Positions 51,443 to 63,900 of a stretch of DNA of 64,000 nt are shown here, in pieces. Position numbers and translations under genes: made by a program. The notes under the pieces are model-generated. The model had not been told where the DNA came from, ran no database searches, and saw only the letters and a list, made by a program, of their open reading frames with translations. Source of the stretch: Hippophae tibetana (lineage: Eukaryota > Streptophyta > Magnoliopsida > Rosales > Elaeagnaceae); NCBI GenBank assembly GCA_037013495.1, contig CM072801.1, forward strand, positions 107,267,816 to 107,331,815, written 5' to 3'. Positions within the stretch are counted from its first letter, which is position 1; each line of letters begins with the position of its first letter.

Positions 51443-52770
51443 TTATTCAGGATCAAAGATTCTTTGAACACCGAAAACAAAGAACAGGAAAATGATACAG
51501 TGAATTAAAAGAAAAGTACGAAATGAAATGCAAAATAAGAAAATAATAACAACAAAATCTAAAGAAAACAAAAGACTTGTAGAAATATTTGTTTCTTTCA
51601 TTGTTATTTGGACCAAAAGAATGCAAAAAACAAAAAAATGGAAACCTTTAGTAAATCTAATATATTAAGATAGATATTCTATATTGGGCAACCAAGGCTT
51701 CGATACCAAATGATATGGATCTTTTATGCTGACCATTTTGGAAACCATGAACTGAAAGTATGAGGAAGATTGAATTGCAAAGAATATGGTTAATATAATC
51801 AAATTTGAACAGTTAAGAACACGATTAGAAAACCACGCAAAATGTGCGACCAAACTATAAGACGTCGGAAAGTAGTGTAAGCGATGAAAATTTGGGTTTT
51901 AAAAAGTGGATAAAATAACTATTTTTCCTTTACGTTTTTGCAAATTAAAATCAATTTAGATTTGATATTTTATAATGGTCGTTTTGATGTATGACTTAAA
52001 AGTTATAACAGTCTAAAGTTGGAACCTCAATAAATAAATTTTTTTTTTAAATTACGAACTCTAGAAATTTTGTTTTTTTTAATTCAGGATCAAAGATTCT
52101 TTGAACAACGAAAACAAAGAACAGGAAAATGATACAGTGAAATTAAAAGAAAAGTACGAAATGAAATGCAAATAAGAAATAATAACAACAAAATCTAAAG
52201 AAAACAAAAGACTTGTAGAAATATTTGTTTCTTTCATTGTTATTTGGACCAAAAGAATGCAAAACAAAAATGGAAACCTTTAGTAAATCTAATATATTAA
52301 GATAGATATTCTATATTGGGCAACCAAGGTTTCGATACCAAATGATACGGATCTTTTATGCTGACCGTTTTGGAAACCATGAACTCAAAGGTATGAGGAA
52401 GAATGAATTGCAAAGAACATGGTTAATATTATCAAATTTGAACAGTTAAGAACACGATTAGAAAACCACGCAAAAATGAGCGACAAAACTATAAGACGTC
52501 GGAAAGTAGTGTAAGCGATGAAATTTTGGGTTTTAAAAAGTGGATAAAATAACTATTTTTTCCTTACGTTTTTGCAAATTAAAATCAGTTTTTAGATTTG
52601 ATATTTTTATAATGGTCGTTTTTGATGTATGACTTAAAAGTTATAACAGTCTAAAGTTGGGAACCTCAATAAATATTTTTTTTATAAATTACGAACTCCA
52701 GAAATTTTTGTTGTTTTTTATTCAGGATGAAATATTGGTTGAACACCGAAAACAAAGAACAGGAAAACAG
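49255..52770. other. Indel-rich zone, probable consensus errors
   Basis: Single-base gains and losses are concentrated here while flanking repeats are nearly free of them. Examples: TTTGAAACAGTT near 49,256; GGAAAAATG near 49,577; AGAAAAACCACG near 49,917; GGGTTTAAAAAG near 49,987; CAGTGGAATT near 50,226; TGTAAAGCG near 50,605; TAGATTTTGAT near 50,690; ACGAAACTCC near 50,783; ACCAAAGAATG near 50,982; AACCTTAGTAAA near 51,009; GATACAAATG near 51,068; GCAATAAATG near 51,202; CTAAGTTGG near 51,378; CAAAATAAG near 51,532; CCTTACG near 52,562; AGTTTTTAGATT near 52,588; GTTGGGAACC near 52,660; and a 5-base loss near 52,767. Most are in or next to short homopolymers. Sequence becomes clean again by about 52,780. 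Confidence 0.8.
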
Positions 52771-54620
52771 TGAATTAAAAGAAAAGTACAAAATGAAATG
52801 CAAATAAGAAAATAATGACAACAAAATCTAAAGAAAACAAAAGACTTGTAGAAATATTTGTTTCTTTCATTGTTATTTGGACCAAAAGAATGCAAAAAAC
52901 AAAAAAATGGAAACCTTTAGTAAATCTAATATATTAAGATAGATATTCTATATTGGGCAACCAAGGCTTCGATACCAAATGATACGGATCTTTTATGCTG
53001 ACCATTTTGGAAACCATGAACTCAAAGGTATGAGAAAGATTGAATTGCTAAGAACATGGTTAATATAATCAAATTTGAACAATTAAGAACACGATTAGAA
53101 AACCACGCAAAAATGTGCGACCAAACTATAAGACGTCGGAAAGTAGTGTAAGCGATGAAATTTGGGTTTTAAAAAGTGGATAAAATAACTATTTTTCCTT
53201 TACGTTTTTGCAAATTAAAATCAATTTAGATTTGATATTTTATAATGGTCGTTTTGATGTATGACTTAAAAGTTATAACAGTCTAAAGTTGGAACCTCAA
53301 TAAATAATTTTTTTTATAAATTACGAACTCTAGAAATTTTGTTGTTTTTTATTCAGGATCAAAGATTCTTTGAACAACGAAAACAAAGAACAGGAAAATG
53401 ATACAGTGAATTAAAAGAAAAGTACGAAATGAAATGCAAATAAGAAAATAATAACAACAAAATCTAAAGAAAACAAAAGACTTGTAGAAATATTTGTTTC
53501 TTTCATTGTTATTTGGACCAAAACAATGCAAAAAACAAAAAAATGGAAACCTTTAGTAAATCTAATATATTAAGATAGATATTCTATATTGGGCAACCAA
53601 GGCTTCGATACCAAATGATATGGATCTTTTATGCTGACCATTTTGGAAACCATGAACTCAAAGGTATGAGGAAGATTGAATTGCAAAGAACATGGTTAAT
53701 ATTATCAAATTTGAACAGTTAAGAACACGATTAGAAAACCATGCAAAAATGTGCGACAAAACTATAAGACGTCGGAAAGTAGTGTAAGCGATGAAATTTG
53801 GGTTTTAAAAAGTGGATAAAATAACTATTTTTTCCTTTACGTTTTTGCAAATTAAAATCAGTTTAGATTTGATATTTTATAATGGTCGTTTTGATGTATG
53901 ACTTAAAAGTTATAACAGTCTAAAGTTGGAACCTCAATAAATAATTTTTTTATAAATTACGAACTCCAGAAATTTTGTTGTTTTTTATTCAGGATGAAAT
54001 ATTGGTTGAACACCGAAAACAAAGAATAGGAAAATGATACAGTGAATTAAAAGAAAAGTACAAAATGAAATGCAAATAAGAAAATAATGACAACAAAATC
54101 TAAAGAAAACAAAAGACTTGTAGAAATATTTGTTTCTTTCATTGTTATTTGGACCAAAAGAATGCAAAAAACAAAAAAATGGAAACCTTTAGTAAATCTA
54201 ATATATTAAGATAGATATTCTATATTGGGCAACCAAGGCTTCGATACCAAATGATACGGATCTTTTATGCTGACCATTTTGGAAACCATGAACTCAAAGG
54301 TATGAGAAAGATTGAATTGCTAAGAACATGGTTAATATAATCAAATTTGAACAATTAAGAACACGATTAGAAAACCACGCAAAAATGTGCGACCAAACTA
54401 TAAGACGTCGGAAAGTAGTGTAAGCGATGAAATTTGGGTTTTAAAAAGTGGATAAAATAACTATTTTTCCTTTACGTTTTTGCAAATTAAAATCAATTTA
54501 GATTTGATATTTTATAATGGTCGTTTTGATGTATGACTTAAAAGTTATAACAGTCTAAAGTTGGAACCTCAATAAATAATTTTTTTTTTAAATTACGAAC
54601 TCTAGAAATTTTGTTGTTTT
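51443..54620. repeat. All-A pentamer HOR, copy 1 (3,178 bp)
   Basis: Monomers 81-85 (starts 51443, 52080, 52718, 53349, 53985). The order of subtypes just after the start landmark is TTCTTTGAACACCG, TTCTTTGAACAACG (with TTTAATTCAGG), GGATGAAATATTGG, TTCTTTGAACAACG, GGATGAAATATTGG. The second monomer has a shortened GCAAAACAAAAATGG stretch. The first 1.3 kb lies in the indel-rich zone. There is no B monomer in this HOR. Confidence 0.86.
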
Positions 54621-57600
54621 TTATTCAGGATCAAAGATTCTTTGAACACCGAAAACAAAGAACAGGAAAATGATACAGTGAATTAAAAGAAAAGTACGAA
54701 ATGAAATGCAAATAAGAAAATAATAACAACAAAATCTAAAGAAAACAAAAGACTTGTAGAAATATTTGTTTCTTTCATTGTTATTTGGACCAAAAGAATG
54801 CAAAAAACAAAAAAATGGAAACCTTTAGTAAATCTAATATATTAAGATAGATATTCTATATTGGGCAACCAAGGCTTCGATACCAAATGATATGGATCTT
54901 TTATGCTGACCATTTTGGAAACCATGAACTGAAAGGTATGAGGAAGATTGAATTGCAAAGAATATGGTTAATATAATCAAATTTGAACAGTTAAGAACAC
55001 GATTAGAAAACCACGCAAAAATGTGCGACCAAACTATAAGACGTCGGAAAGTAGTGTAAGCGATGAAATTTGGGTTTTAAAAAGTGGATAAAATAACTAT
55101 TTTTCCTTTACGTTTTTGCAAATTAAAATCAATTTAGATTTGATATTTTATAATGGTCGTTTTGATGTATGACTTAAAAGTTATAACAGTCTAAAGTTGG
55201 AACCTCAATAAATAATTTTTTTTTTAAATTACGAACTCTAGAAATTTTGTTGTTTTTAATTCAGGATCAAAGATTCTTTGAACAACGAAAACAAAGAACA
55301 GGAAAATGATACAGTGAATTAAAAGAAAAGTACGAAATGAAATGCAAATAAGAAAATAATAACAACAAAATCTAAAGAAAACAAAAGACTTGTAGAAATA
55401 TTTGTTTCTTTCATTGTTATTTGGACCAAAAGAATGCAAAACAAAAAATGGAAACCTTTAGTAAATCTAATATATTAAGATAGATATTCTATATTGGGCA
55501 ACCAAGGTTTCGATACCAAATGATACGGATCTTTTATGCTGACCGTTTTGGAAACCATGAACTCAAAGGTATGAGGAAGAATGAATTGCAAAGAACATGG
55601 TTAATATTATCAAATTTGAACAGTTAAGAACACGATTAGAAAACCACGCAAAAATGAGCGACAAAACTATAAGACGTCGGAAAGTAGTGTAAGCGATGAA
55701 ATTTGGGTTTTAAAAAGTGGATAAAATAACTATTTTTTCCTTTACGTTTTTGCAAATTAAAATCAGTTTAGATTTGATATTTTATAATGGTCGTTTTGAT
55801 GTATGACTTAAAAGTTATAACAGTCTAAAGTTGGAACCTCAATAAATAATTTTTTTATAAATTACGAACTCCAGAAATTTTGTTGTTTTTTATTCAGGAT
55901 GAAATATTGGTTGAACACCGAAAACAAAGAACAGGAAAATGATACAGTGAATTAAAAGAAAAGTACAAAATGAAATGCAAATAAGAAAATAATGACAACA
56001 AAATCTAAAGAAAACAAAAGACTTGTAGAAATATTTGTTTCTTTCATTGTTATTTGGACCAAAAGAATGCAAAAAACAAAAAAATGGAAACCTTTAGTAA
56101 ATCTAATATATTAAGATAGATATTCTATATTGGGCAACCAAGGCTTCGATACCAAATGATACGGATCTTTTATGCTGACCATTTTGGAAACCATGAACTC
56201 AAAGGTATGAGAAAGATTGAATTGCTAAGAACATGGTTAATATAATCAAATTTGAACAATTAAGAACACGATTAGAAAACCACGCAAAAATGTGCGACCA
56301 AACTATAAGACGTCGGAAAGTAGTGTAAGCGATGAAATTTGGGTTTTAAAAAGTGGATAAAATAACTATTTTTCCTTTACGTTTTTGCAAATTAAAATCA
56401 ATTTAGATTTGATATTTTATAATGGTCGTTTTGATGTATGACTTAAAAGTTATAACAGTCTAAAGTTGGAACCTCAATAAATAATTTTTTTTATAAATTA
56501 CGAACTCTAGAAATTTTGTTGTTTTTTATTCAGGATCAAAGATTCTTTGAACAACGAAAACAAAGAACAGGAAAATGATACAGTGAATTAAAAGAAAAGT
56601 ACGAAATGAAATGCAAATAAGAAAATAATAACAACAAAATCTAAAGAAAACAAAAGACTTGTAGAAATATTTGTTTCTTTCATTGTTATTTGGACCAAAA
56701 GAATGCAAAAAACAAAAAAATGGAAACCTTTAGTAAATCTAATATATTAAGATAGATATTCTATATTGGGCAACCAAGGCTTCGATACCAAATGATATGG
56801 ATCTTTTATGCTGACCATTTTGGAAACCATGAACTCAAAGGTATGAGGAAGATTGAATTGCAAAGAACATGGTTAATATTATCAAATTTGAACAGTTAAG
56901 AACACGATTAGAAAACCATGCAAAAATGTGCGACAAAACTATAAGACGTCGGAAAGTAGTGTAAGCGATGAAATTTGGGTTTTAAAAAGTGGATAAAATA
57001 ACTATTTTTTCCTTTACGTTTTTGCAAATTAAAATCAGTTTAGATTTGATATTTTATAATGGTCGTTTTGATGTATGACTTAAAAGTTATAACAGTCTAA
57101 AGTTGGAACCTCAATAAATAATTTTTTTATAAATTACGAACTCCAGAAATTTTGTTGTTTTTTATTCAGGATGAAATATTGGTTGAACACCGAAAACAAA
57201 GAATAGGAAAATGATACAGTGAATTAAAAGAAAAGTACAAAATGAAATGCAAATAAGAAAATAATGACAACAAAATCTAAAGAAAACAAAAGACTTGTAG
57301 AAATATTTGTTTCTTTCATTGTTATTTGGACCAAAAGAATGCAAAAAACAAAAAAATGGAAACCTTTAGTAAATCTAATATATTAAGATAGATATTCTAT
57401 ATTGGGCAACCAAGGCTTCGATACCAAATGATACGGATCTTTTATGCTGACCATTTTGGAAACCATGAACTCAAAGGTATGAGAAAGATTGAATTGCTAA
57501 GAACATGGTTAATATAATCAAATTTGAACAATTAAGAACACGATTAGAAAACCACGCAAAAATGTGCGACCAAACTATAAGACGTCGGAAAGTAGTGTAA

Positions 57601-57797
57601 GCGATGAAATTTGGGTTTTAAAAAGTGGATAAAATAACTATTTTTCCTTTACGTTTTTGCAAATTAAAATCAATTTAGATTTGATATTTTATAATGGTCG
57701 TTTTGATGTATGACTTAAAAGTTATAACAGTCTAAAGTTGGAACCTCAATAAATAATTTTTTTTTTAAATTACGAACTCTAGAAATTTTGTTGTTTT
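54621..57797. repeat. All-A pentamer HOR, copy 2 (3,177 bp)
   Basis: Monomers 86-90 repeat 81-85 in the same subtype order, including TTTAATTCAGG and GCAAAACAAAAAATGG in the second member (55,257) and GTTTTGGAAACC preceded by GCTGACC. The fourth member (56,526) has CATGCAAAAATG, as does monomer 84. This copy is free of the indels that affect copy 1, so it is a better reference for the unit. Confidence 0.9.
56526..57161. repeat. Type A satellite monomer (636 bp), exemplar
   Basis: This is a clean representative of the commoner monomer type. Landmarks in order: TTATTCAGG at the start; CAGTGAATT about 55 bp in; GGACCAAAAG before an A-rich stretch; the dyad ATAGATATTCTAT near 56,752; the conserved GGGCAACCAAGGCTTCGATA; two related TAAGAACAYGRTTA boxes 35 bp apart; the small CGCA/TGCG dyad around AAAATG; a tail with GGATAAAATAACTA and TAATGGTCGTTTTGATG; then a T-rich tract before AAATTACGAACTC. 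It lacks the insertion seen in type B. Subtypes differ at point positions, for example GGATCAAAG versus GGATGAAATATT just after the start. No coding function is supported. Confidence 0.93.
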
Positions 57798-60700
57798 TTA
57801 TTCAGGATCAAAGATTCTTTGAACACCGAAAACAAAGAACAGGAAAATGATACAGTGAATTAAAAGAAAAGTACGAAATGAAATGCAAATAAGAAAATAA
57901 TAACAACAAAATCTAAAGAAAACAAAAGACTTGTAGAAATATTTGTTTCTTTCATTGTTATTTGGACCAAAAGAATGCAAAAAACAAAAAAATGGAAACC
58001 TTTAGTAAATCTAATATATTAAGATAGATATTCTATATTGGGCAACCAAGGCTTCGATACCAAATGATATGGATCTTTTATGCTGACCATTTTGGAAACC
58101 ATGAACTGAAAGGTATGAGGAAGATTGAATTGCAAAGAATATGGTTAATATAATCAAATTTGAACAGTTAAGAACACGATTAGAAAACCACGCAAAAATG
58201 TGCGACCAAACTATAAGACGTCGGAAAGTAGTGTAAGCGATGAAATTTGGGTTTTAAAAAGTGGATAAAATAACTATTTTTCCTTTACGTTTTTGCAAAT
58301 TAAAATCAATTTAGATTTGATATTTTATAATGGTCGTTTTGATGTATGACTTAAAAGTTATAACAGTCTAAAGTTGGAACCTCAATAAATAATTTTTTTT
58401 TTAAATTACGAACTCTAGAAATTTTGTTGTTTTTTATTCAGGATCAAAGATTCTTTGAACAACGAAAACAAAGAACAGGAAAATGATACAGTGAATTAAA
58501 AGAAAAGTACGAAATGAAATGCAAATAAGAAAATAATAACAACAAAATCTAAAGAAAACAAAAGACTTGTAGAAATATTTGTTTCTTTCATTGTTATTTG
58601 GACCAAAAGAATGCAAAACAAAAAATGGAAACCTTTAGTAAATCTAATATATTAAGATAGATATTCTATATTGGGCAACCAAGGTTTCGATACCAAATGA
58701 TACGGATCTTTTATGCTGACCGTTTTGGAAACCATGAACTCAAAGGTATGAGGAAGAATGAATTGCAAAGAACATGGTTAATATTATCAAATTTGAACAG
58801 TTAAGAACACGATTAGAAAACCACGCAAAAATGAGCGACAAAACTATAAGACGTCGGAAAGTAGTGTAAGCGATGAAATTTGGGTTTTAAAAAGTGGATA
58901 AAATAACTATTTTTTCCTTTACGTTTTTGCAAATTAAAATCAGTTTAGATTTGATATTTTATAATGGTCGTTTTGATGTATGACTTAAAAGTTATAACAT
59001 TCTAAAGTTGGAACCTCAATAAATAATTTTTTTATAAATTACGAACTCCAGAAATTTTGTTGTTTTTTATTCAGGATGAAATATTGGTTGAACACCGAAA
59101 ACAAAGAATAGGAAAATGATACAGTGAATTAAAAGAAAAGTACAAAATGAAATGCAAATAAGAAAATAATGACAACAAAATCTAAAGAAAACAAAAGACT
59201 TGTAGAAATATTTGTTTCTTTCATTGTTATTTGGACCAAAAGAATGCAAAAAACAAAAAAATGGAAACCTTTAGTAAATCTAATATATTAAGATAGATAT
59301 TCTATATTGGGCAACCAAGGCTTCGATACCAAATGATACGGATCTTTTATGCTGACCATTTTGGAAACCATGAACTCAAAGGTATGAGAAAGATTGAATT
59401 GCTAAGAACATGGTTAATATAATCAAATTTGAACAATTAAGAACACGATTAGAAAACCACGCAAAAATGTGCGACCAAACTATAAGACGTCGGAAAGTAG
59501 TGTAAGCGATGAAATTTGGGTTTTAAAAAGTGGATAAAATAACTATTTTTCCTTTACGTTTTTGCAAATTAAAATCAATTTAGATTTGATATTTTATAAT
59601 GGTCGTTTTGATGTATGACTTAAAAGTTATAACAGTCTAAAGTTGGAACCTCAATAAATAATTTTTTTTTTTAAATTACGAACACTAGAAATTTTGTTGT
59701 TTTTTATTCAGGATCAAAGATTCTTTGAACACCGAAAACAAAGAACAGGAAAATGATACAGTGAATTAAAAGAAAAGTACGAAATGAAATGCAAATAAGA
59801 AAATAATAACAACAAAATCTAAAGAAAACAAAAGACTTGTAGAAATATTTGTTTCTTTCATTGTTATTTGGACCAAAAGAATGCAAAAAACAAAAAAATG
59901 GAAACCTTTAGTAAATCTAATATATTAAGATAGATATTCTATATTGGGCAACCAAGGCTTCGATACCAAATGATATGGATCTTTTATGCTGACCATTTTG
60001 GAAACCATGAACTCAAAGGTATGAGGAAGATTGAATTGCAAAGAACATGGTTAATATTATCAAATTTGAACAGTTAAGAACACGATTAGAAAACCACGCA
60101 AAAATGTGCGACAAAACTATAAGACGTCGGAAAGTAGTGTAAGCGATGAAATTTGGGTTTTAAAAAGTGGATAAAATAACTATTTTTTCCTTTACGTTTT
60201 TGCAAATTAAAATCAGTTTAGATTTGATATTTTATAATGGTCGTTTTGATGTATGACTTAAAAGTTATAACAGTCTAAAGTTGGAACCTCAATAAATAAT
60301 TTTTTTATAAATTACGAACTCCAGAAATTTTGTTGTTTTTTATTCAGGATGAAATATTGGTTGAACACCGAAAACAAAGAATAGGAAAATGATACAGTGA
60401 ATTAAAAGAAAAGTACAAAATGAAATGCAAATAAGAAAATAATGACAACAAAATCTAAAGAAAACAAAAGACTTGTAGAAATATTTGTTTCTTTCATTGT
60501 TATTTGGACCAAAAGAATGCAAAAAACAAAAAAATGGAAACCTTTAGTAAATCTAATATATTAAGATAGATATTCTATATTGGGCAACCAAGGCTTCGAT
60601 ACCAAATGATACGGATCTTTTATGCTGACCATTTTGGAAACCATGAACTCAAAGGTATGAGAAAGATTGAATTGCTAAGAACATGGTTAATATAATCAAA

Positions 60701-60975
60701 TTTGAACAATTAAGAACACGATTAAAAAAACCACGCAAAAATGTGCGACCAAAATATAAGACGTCGGAAAGTAGTGTAAGCGATGAAATTTGGTTTTAAA
60801 AAGTGGATAAAATAACTATTTTTTCCTTTACGTTTTTGCAAATTAAAATCAATTTAGATTTGATATTTTATAATGGTCGTTTTGATGTATGACTTAAAAG
60901 TTGTAACAGTCTAAAGTTGGAACCTCAATAAATAATTTTTTTTTAAATTACGAACTCCACAAATTTTGTTGTTTT
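57798..60975. repeat. All-A pentamer HOR, copy 3 (3,178 bp)
   Basis: Monomers 91-95 (starts 57798, 58434, 59067, 59704, 60340). The first three match 86-88 (the second again has GCAAAACAAAAAATGG but TTTTTTATTCAGG). The fourth member (59,704) starts with the TTCTTTGAACACCG state of the first member but continues with the TATTATC and GCAAAGAACATGG states of the usual fourth, so it appears to be a mosaic. Near 60,724 the A run before CCACGC is expanded. Confidence 0.88.
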
Positions 60976-63900
60976 TTATTCAGGATCAAAGATTGGTTGA
61001 ACACCGAAAATAAAGAACATGAAAACGATACATTGAATTAAAAGAAAAGTACGAAATGAATTGCAAATAAGAAAATAATGACAACAAAATCTAAAGAAAA
61101 CAAAAGACTTGTAGAAATATTTGTTTCTTTCATTGTTATTTGGACCAAAAGAATGCAAAACACAAAAAAATGGAAACCTTTAGTAAATCTAATATATTAA
61201 GATAGATATTCTATATTGGGCAACCAAGACTTCGATACCAAATGATACGGCTCTTTTATGCTGACCATTTTGGAAACCATGAATTCAAAGGTATGAGAAA
61301 GATTGAATTGCTAAGAACATGGTTAATATAAACAAATTTGAACAGTTAAGAACACGATTAGAAAACTACCAAAAAATGTGCGACCAAACTATAAGTCGTC
61401 GGAAAGTAGTGTAAGCGATGAAATTTGGGTTTTAAAAAGTGGATAAAATAACTATTTTTTCCTTTACGTTTTTGCAAATTAAAATCAGTTTAGATTTGAT
61501 ATTTTATAATGGTCGTTTTGATGTATGACTTAAAAGTTATAATAGTCTAAAGTTGGAACCTCAATAAATAATTTTGTTTTTAAATTACGAACTCCAGAAA
61601 TTTTGTTGTTTTTTATTAAGGATCAAAGATTGGTTGAACACCGAAAATAAAGGACATGAAAATGATACATTGAATTAAAAGAAAAGTACGAAATGAAATG
61701 CAAATAAGAAAATAATGACAAAAAAATCTAAAGAAAACAAAAGACTTGTAGAAATATTTGTTTCTTTCATTGTTATTTGGACCAAAAGAATGCAAAACAA
61801 AAAATGGAAACCTTTAGTAAATCTAATATATTAAGATAGATATTCTATATTGGGCAACCAAGGCTTCGATACCAAATGATACGGATCTTTTATGCTGACC
61901 ATTTTGGAAACCATGAACTCAAAGCTATGAGAAAGATTGAATTGCTAAGAACATGGTTAATATAATCAAATTTGAACAATTAAGAACACGATTAGAAAAC
62001 CACGCAAAAATGTGCGACAAAACTTTAAGACGTCGGAAAGTAGTGTAAGCGATGAAATTTGGGTTTTAAAAAGTGGATAAAATAACTATTTTTTCCTTTA
62101 CGTTTTTGCAAATTAAAATCAATTTAGATTTGATATTTTATAATGGTCGTTTTGATGTATGACTTAAAAGTTATAACAGTCTAAAGGTGTAACCTCAATA
62201 AATAATTTTTTTTTAAATTACGAACTCCATAAATTTTGTTGTTTTATATTCAAGATCAAAGATTGGTTGAACACCGAAAATAAAGAACATGAAAATGATA
62301 CATTGAATTAAAAGAAAAGTACAAAATGAAATGCAAATAAGAAAATAATGACAACAAAATCTAAAGAAAACAAAAGACTTGTAGAAATATTTGTTTCTTT
62401 AATTATGATTTGGACGAAAAGAATGCAAAAAACAATAAAATGGAAAACTTTATTAAATCAAAAATTCAAAAAATAGATATATTAAGATAGATATTCTATT
62501 TTGGGCAACCAAGGCTTCGATACAGAATGATACGGATCTTTTATGCGGACCATTGTGGAAACCATGAACTCAAAGGAATGAGAAAGATTGAATTGTTAAG
62601 AACATGAATAATATAATCAAATTTGAACAATTAAGAACACGATTAGAAAACCACGCAAAATGTGGGACCAAACTATCAGACGTCGGAAAATATTGTAAGC
62701 GATGAAATTTGGGTTCTAAAAAGTGGACAACTGAACTAATTTTTACTTTACGTTTTTGCAAATTAAAATCAGTTTAGATTTGATATTTTATAATGGTCGT
62801 TTTGATGTATGACTTAAAAGTTATAATAGTCTAAAGTTGGAACCTCAATAAATAATTTTGTTTTTAAATTACGAACTCCAGAAATTTTGTTGTTTTTTAT
62901 TAAGGATCAAAGATTGGTTGAACACCGAAAATAAAGGACATGAAAATGATACATTGAATTAAAAGAAAAGTACGAAATGAAATGCAAATAAGAAAATAAT
63001 GCAAAAAAATCTAAAGAAAACAAAAGACTTGTAGAAATATTTGTTTCTTTCATTGTTATTTGGACCAAAAGAATGCAAAACAAAAAATGGAAACCTTTAG
63101 TAAATCTAATATATTAAGATAGATATTCTATATTGGGCAACCAAGGCTTCGATACCAAATGATACGGATCTTTTATGCTGACCATTTTGGAAACCATGAA
63201 CTCAAAGGTATGAGAAAGATTGAATTGCAAAGAACATGGTTAATATAATCAAATTTGAACAATTAAGAACACGATTAGAAAACCACGCAAAAATGTGCGA
63301 CAAAACTTTAAGACGTCGGAAAGTAGTGTAAGCGATGAAATTTGGGTTTTAAAAAGTGGATAAAATAACTATTTTTTCCTTTACGTTTTTGCAAATTAAA
63401 ATCAGTTTAGATTTGATATTTTATAATGGTCGTTTTGATGTATGACTTAAAAGTTATAACAGTCTAAAGTTGGAACCTCAATAAATAATTTTTTTATAAA
63501 TTACGAACTCCAGAAATTTTGTTGTTTTTTATTCAGGATGAAATATTGGTTGAACACCGAAAACAAAGAATAGGAAAATGATACAGTGAATTAAAAGAAA
63601 AGTACAAAATGAAATGCAAATAAGAAAATAATGACAACAAAATCTAAAGAAAACGAAAGACTTGTAGAAATATTTGTTTCTTTCATTGTTATTTGGACCA
63701 AAAGAATGCAAAAAACAAAAAAAAGGAAACCTTTAGTAAATCTAATATATTAATATAGATATTCTATATTGGGCAACCAAGGCTTCGATACCAAATGATA
63801 CGGATCTTTTATGCTGACCATTTTGGAAACCATGAACTCAAAGGTATGAGGAAGATTGAATTGCAAAGAACATGGTTAATATAATCAAATTTGAACAATT

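Noticed and set aside
87..63711. Dozens of 60-63-codon minus-strand open frames as genes
   Set aside because: They recur once per monomer in exact step with the satellite, begin and end at repeat-fixed positions, have no recognisable domain or gene context, and are lost in other subtypes by single changes. They are best read as by-products of the repeat.
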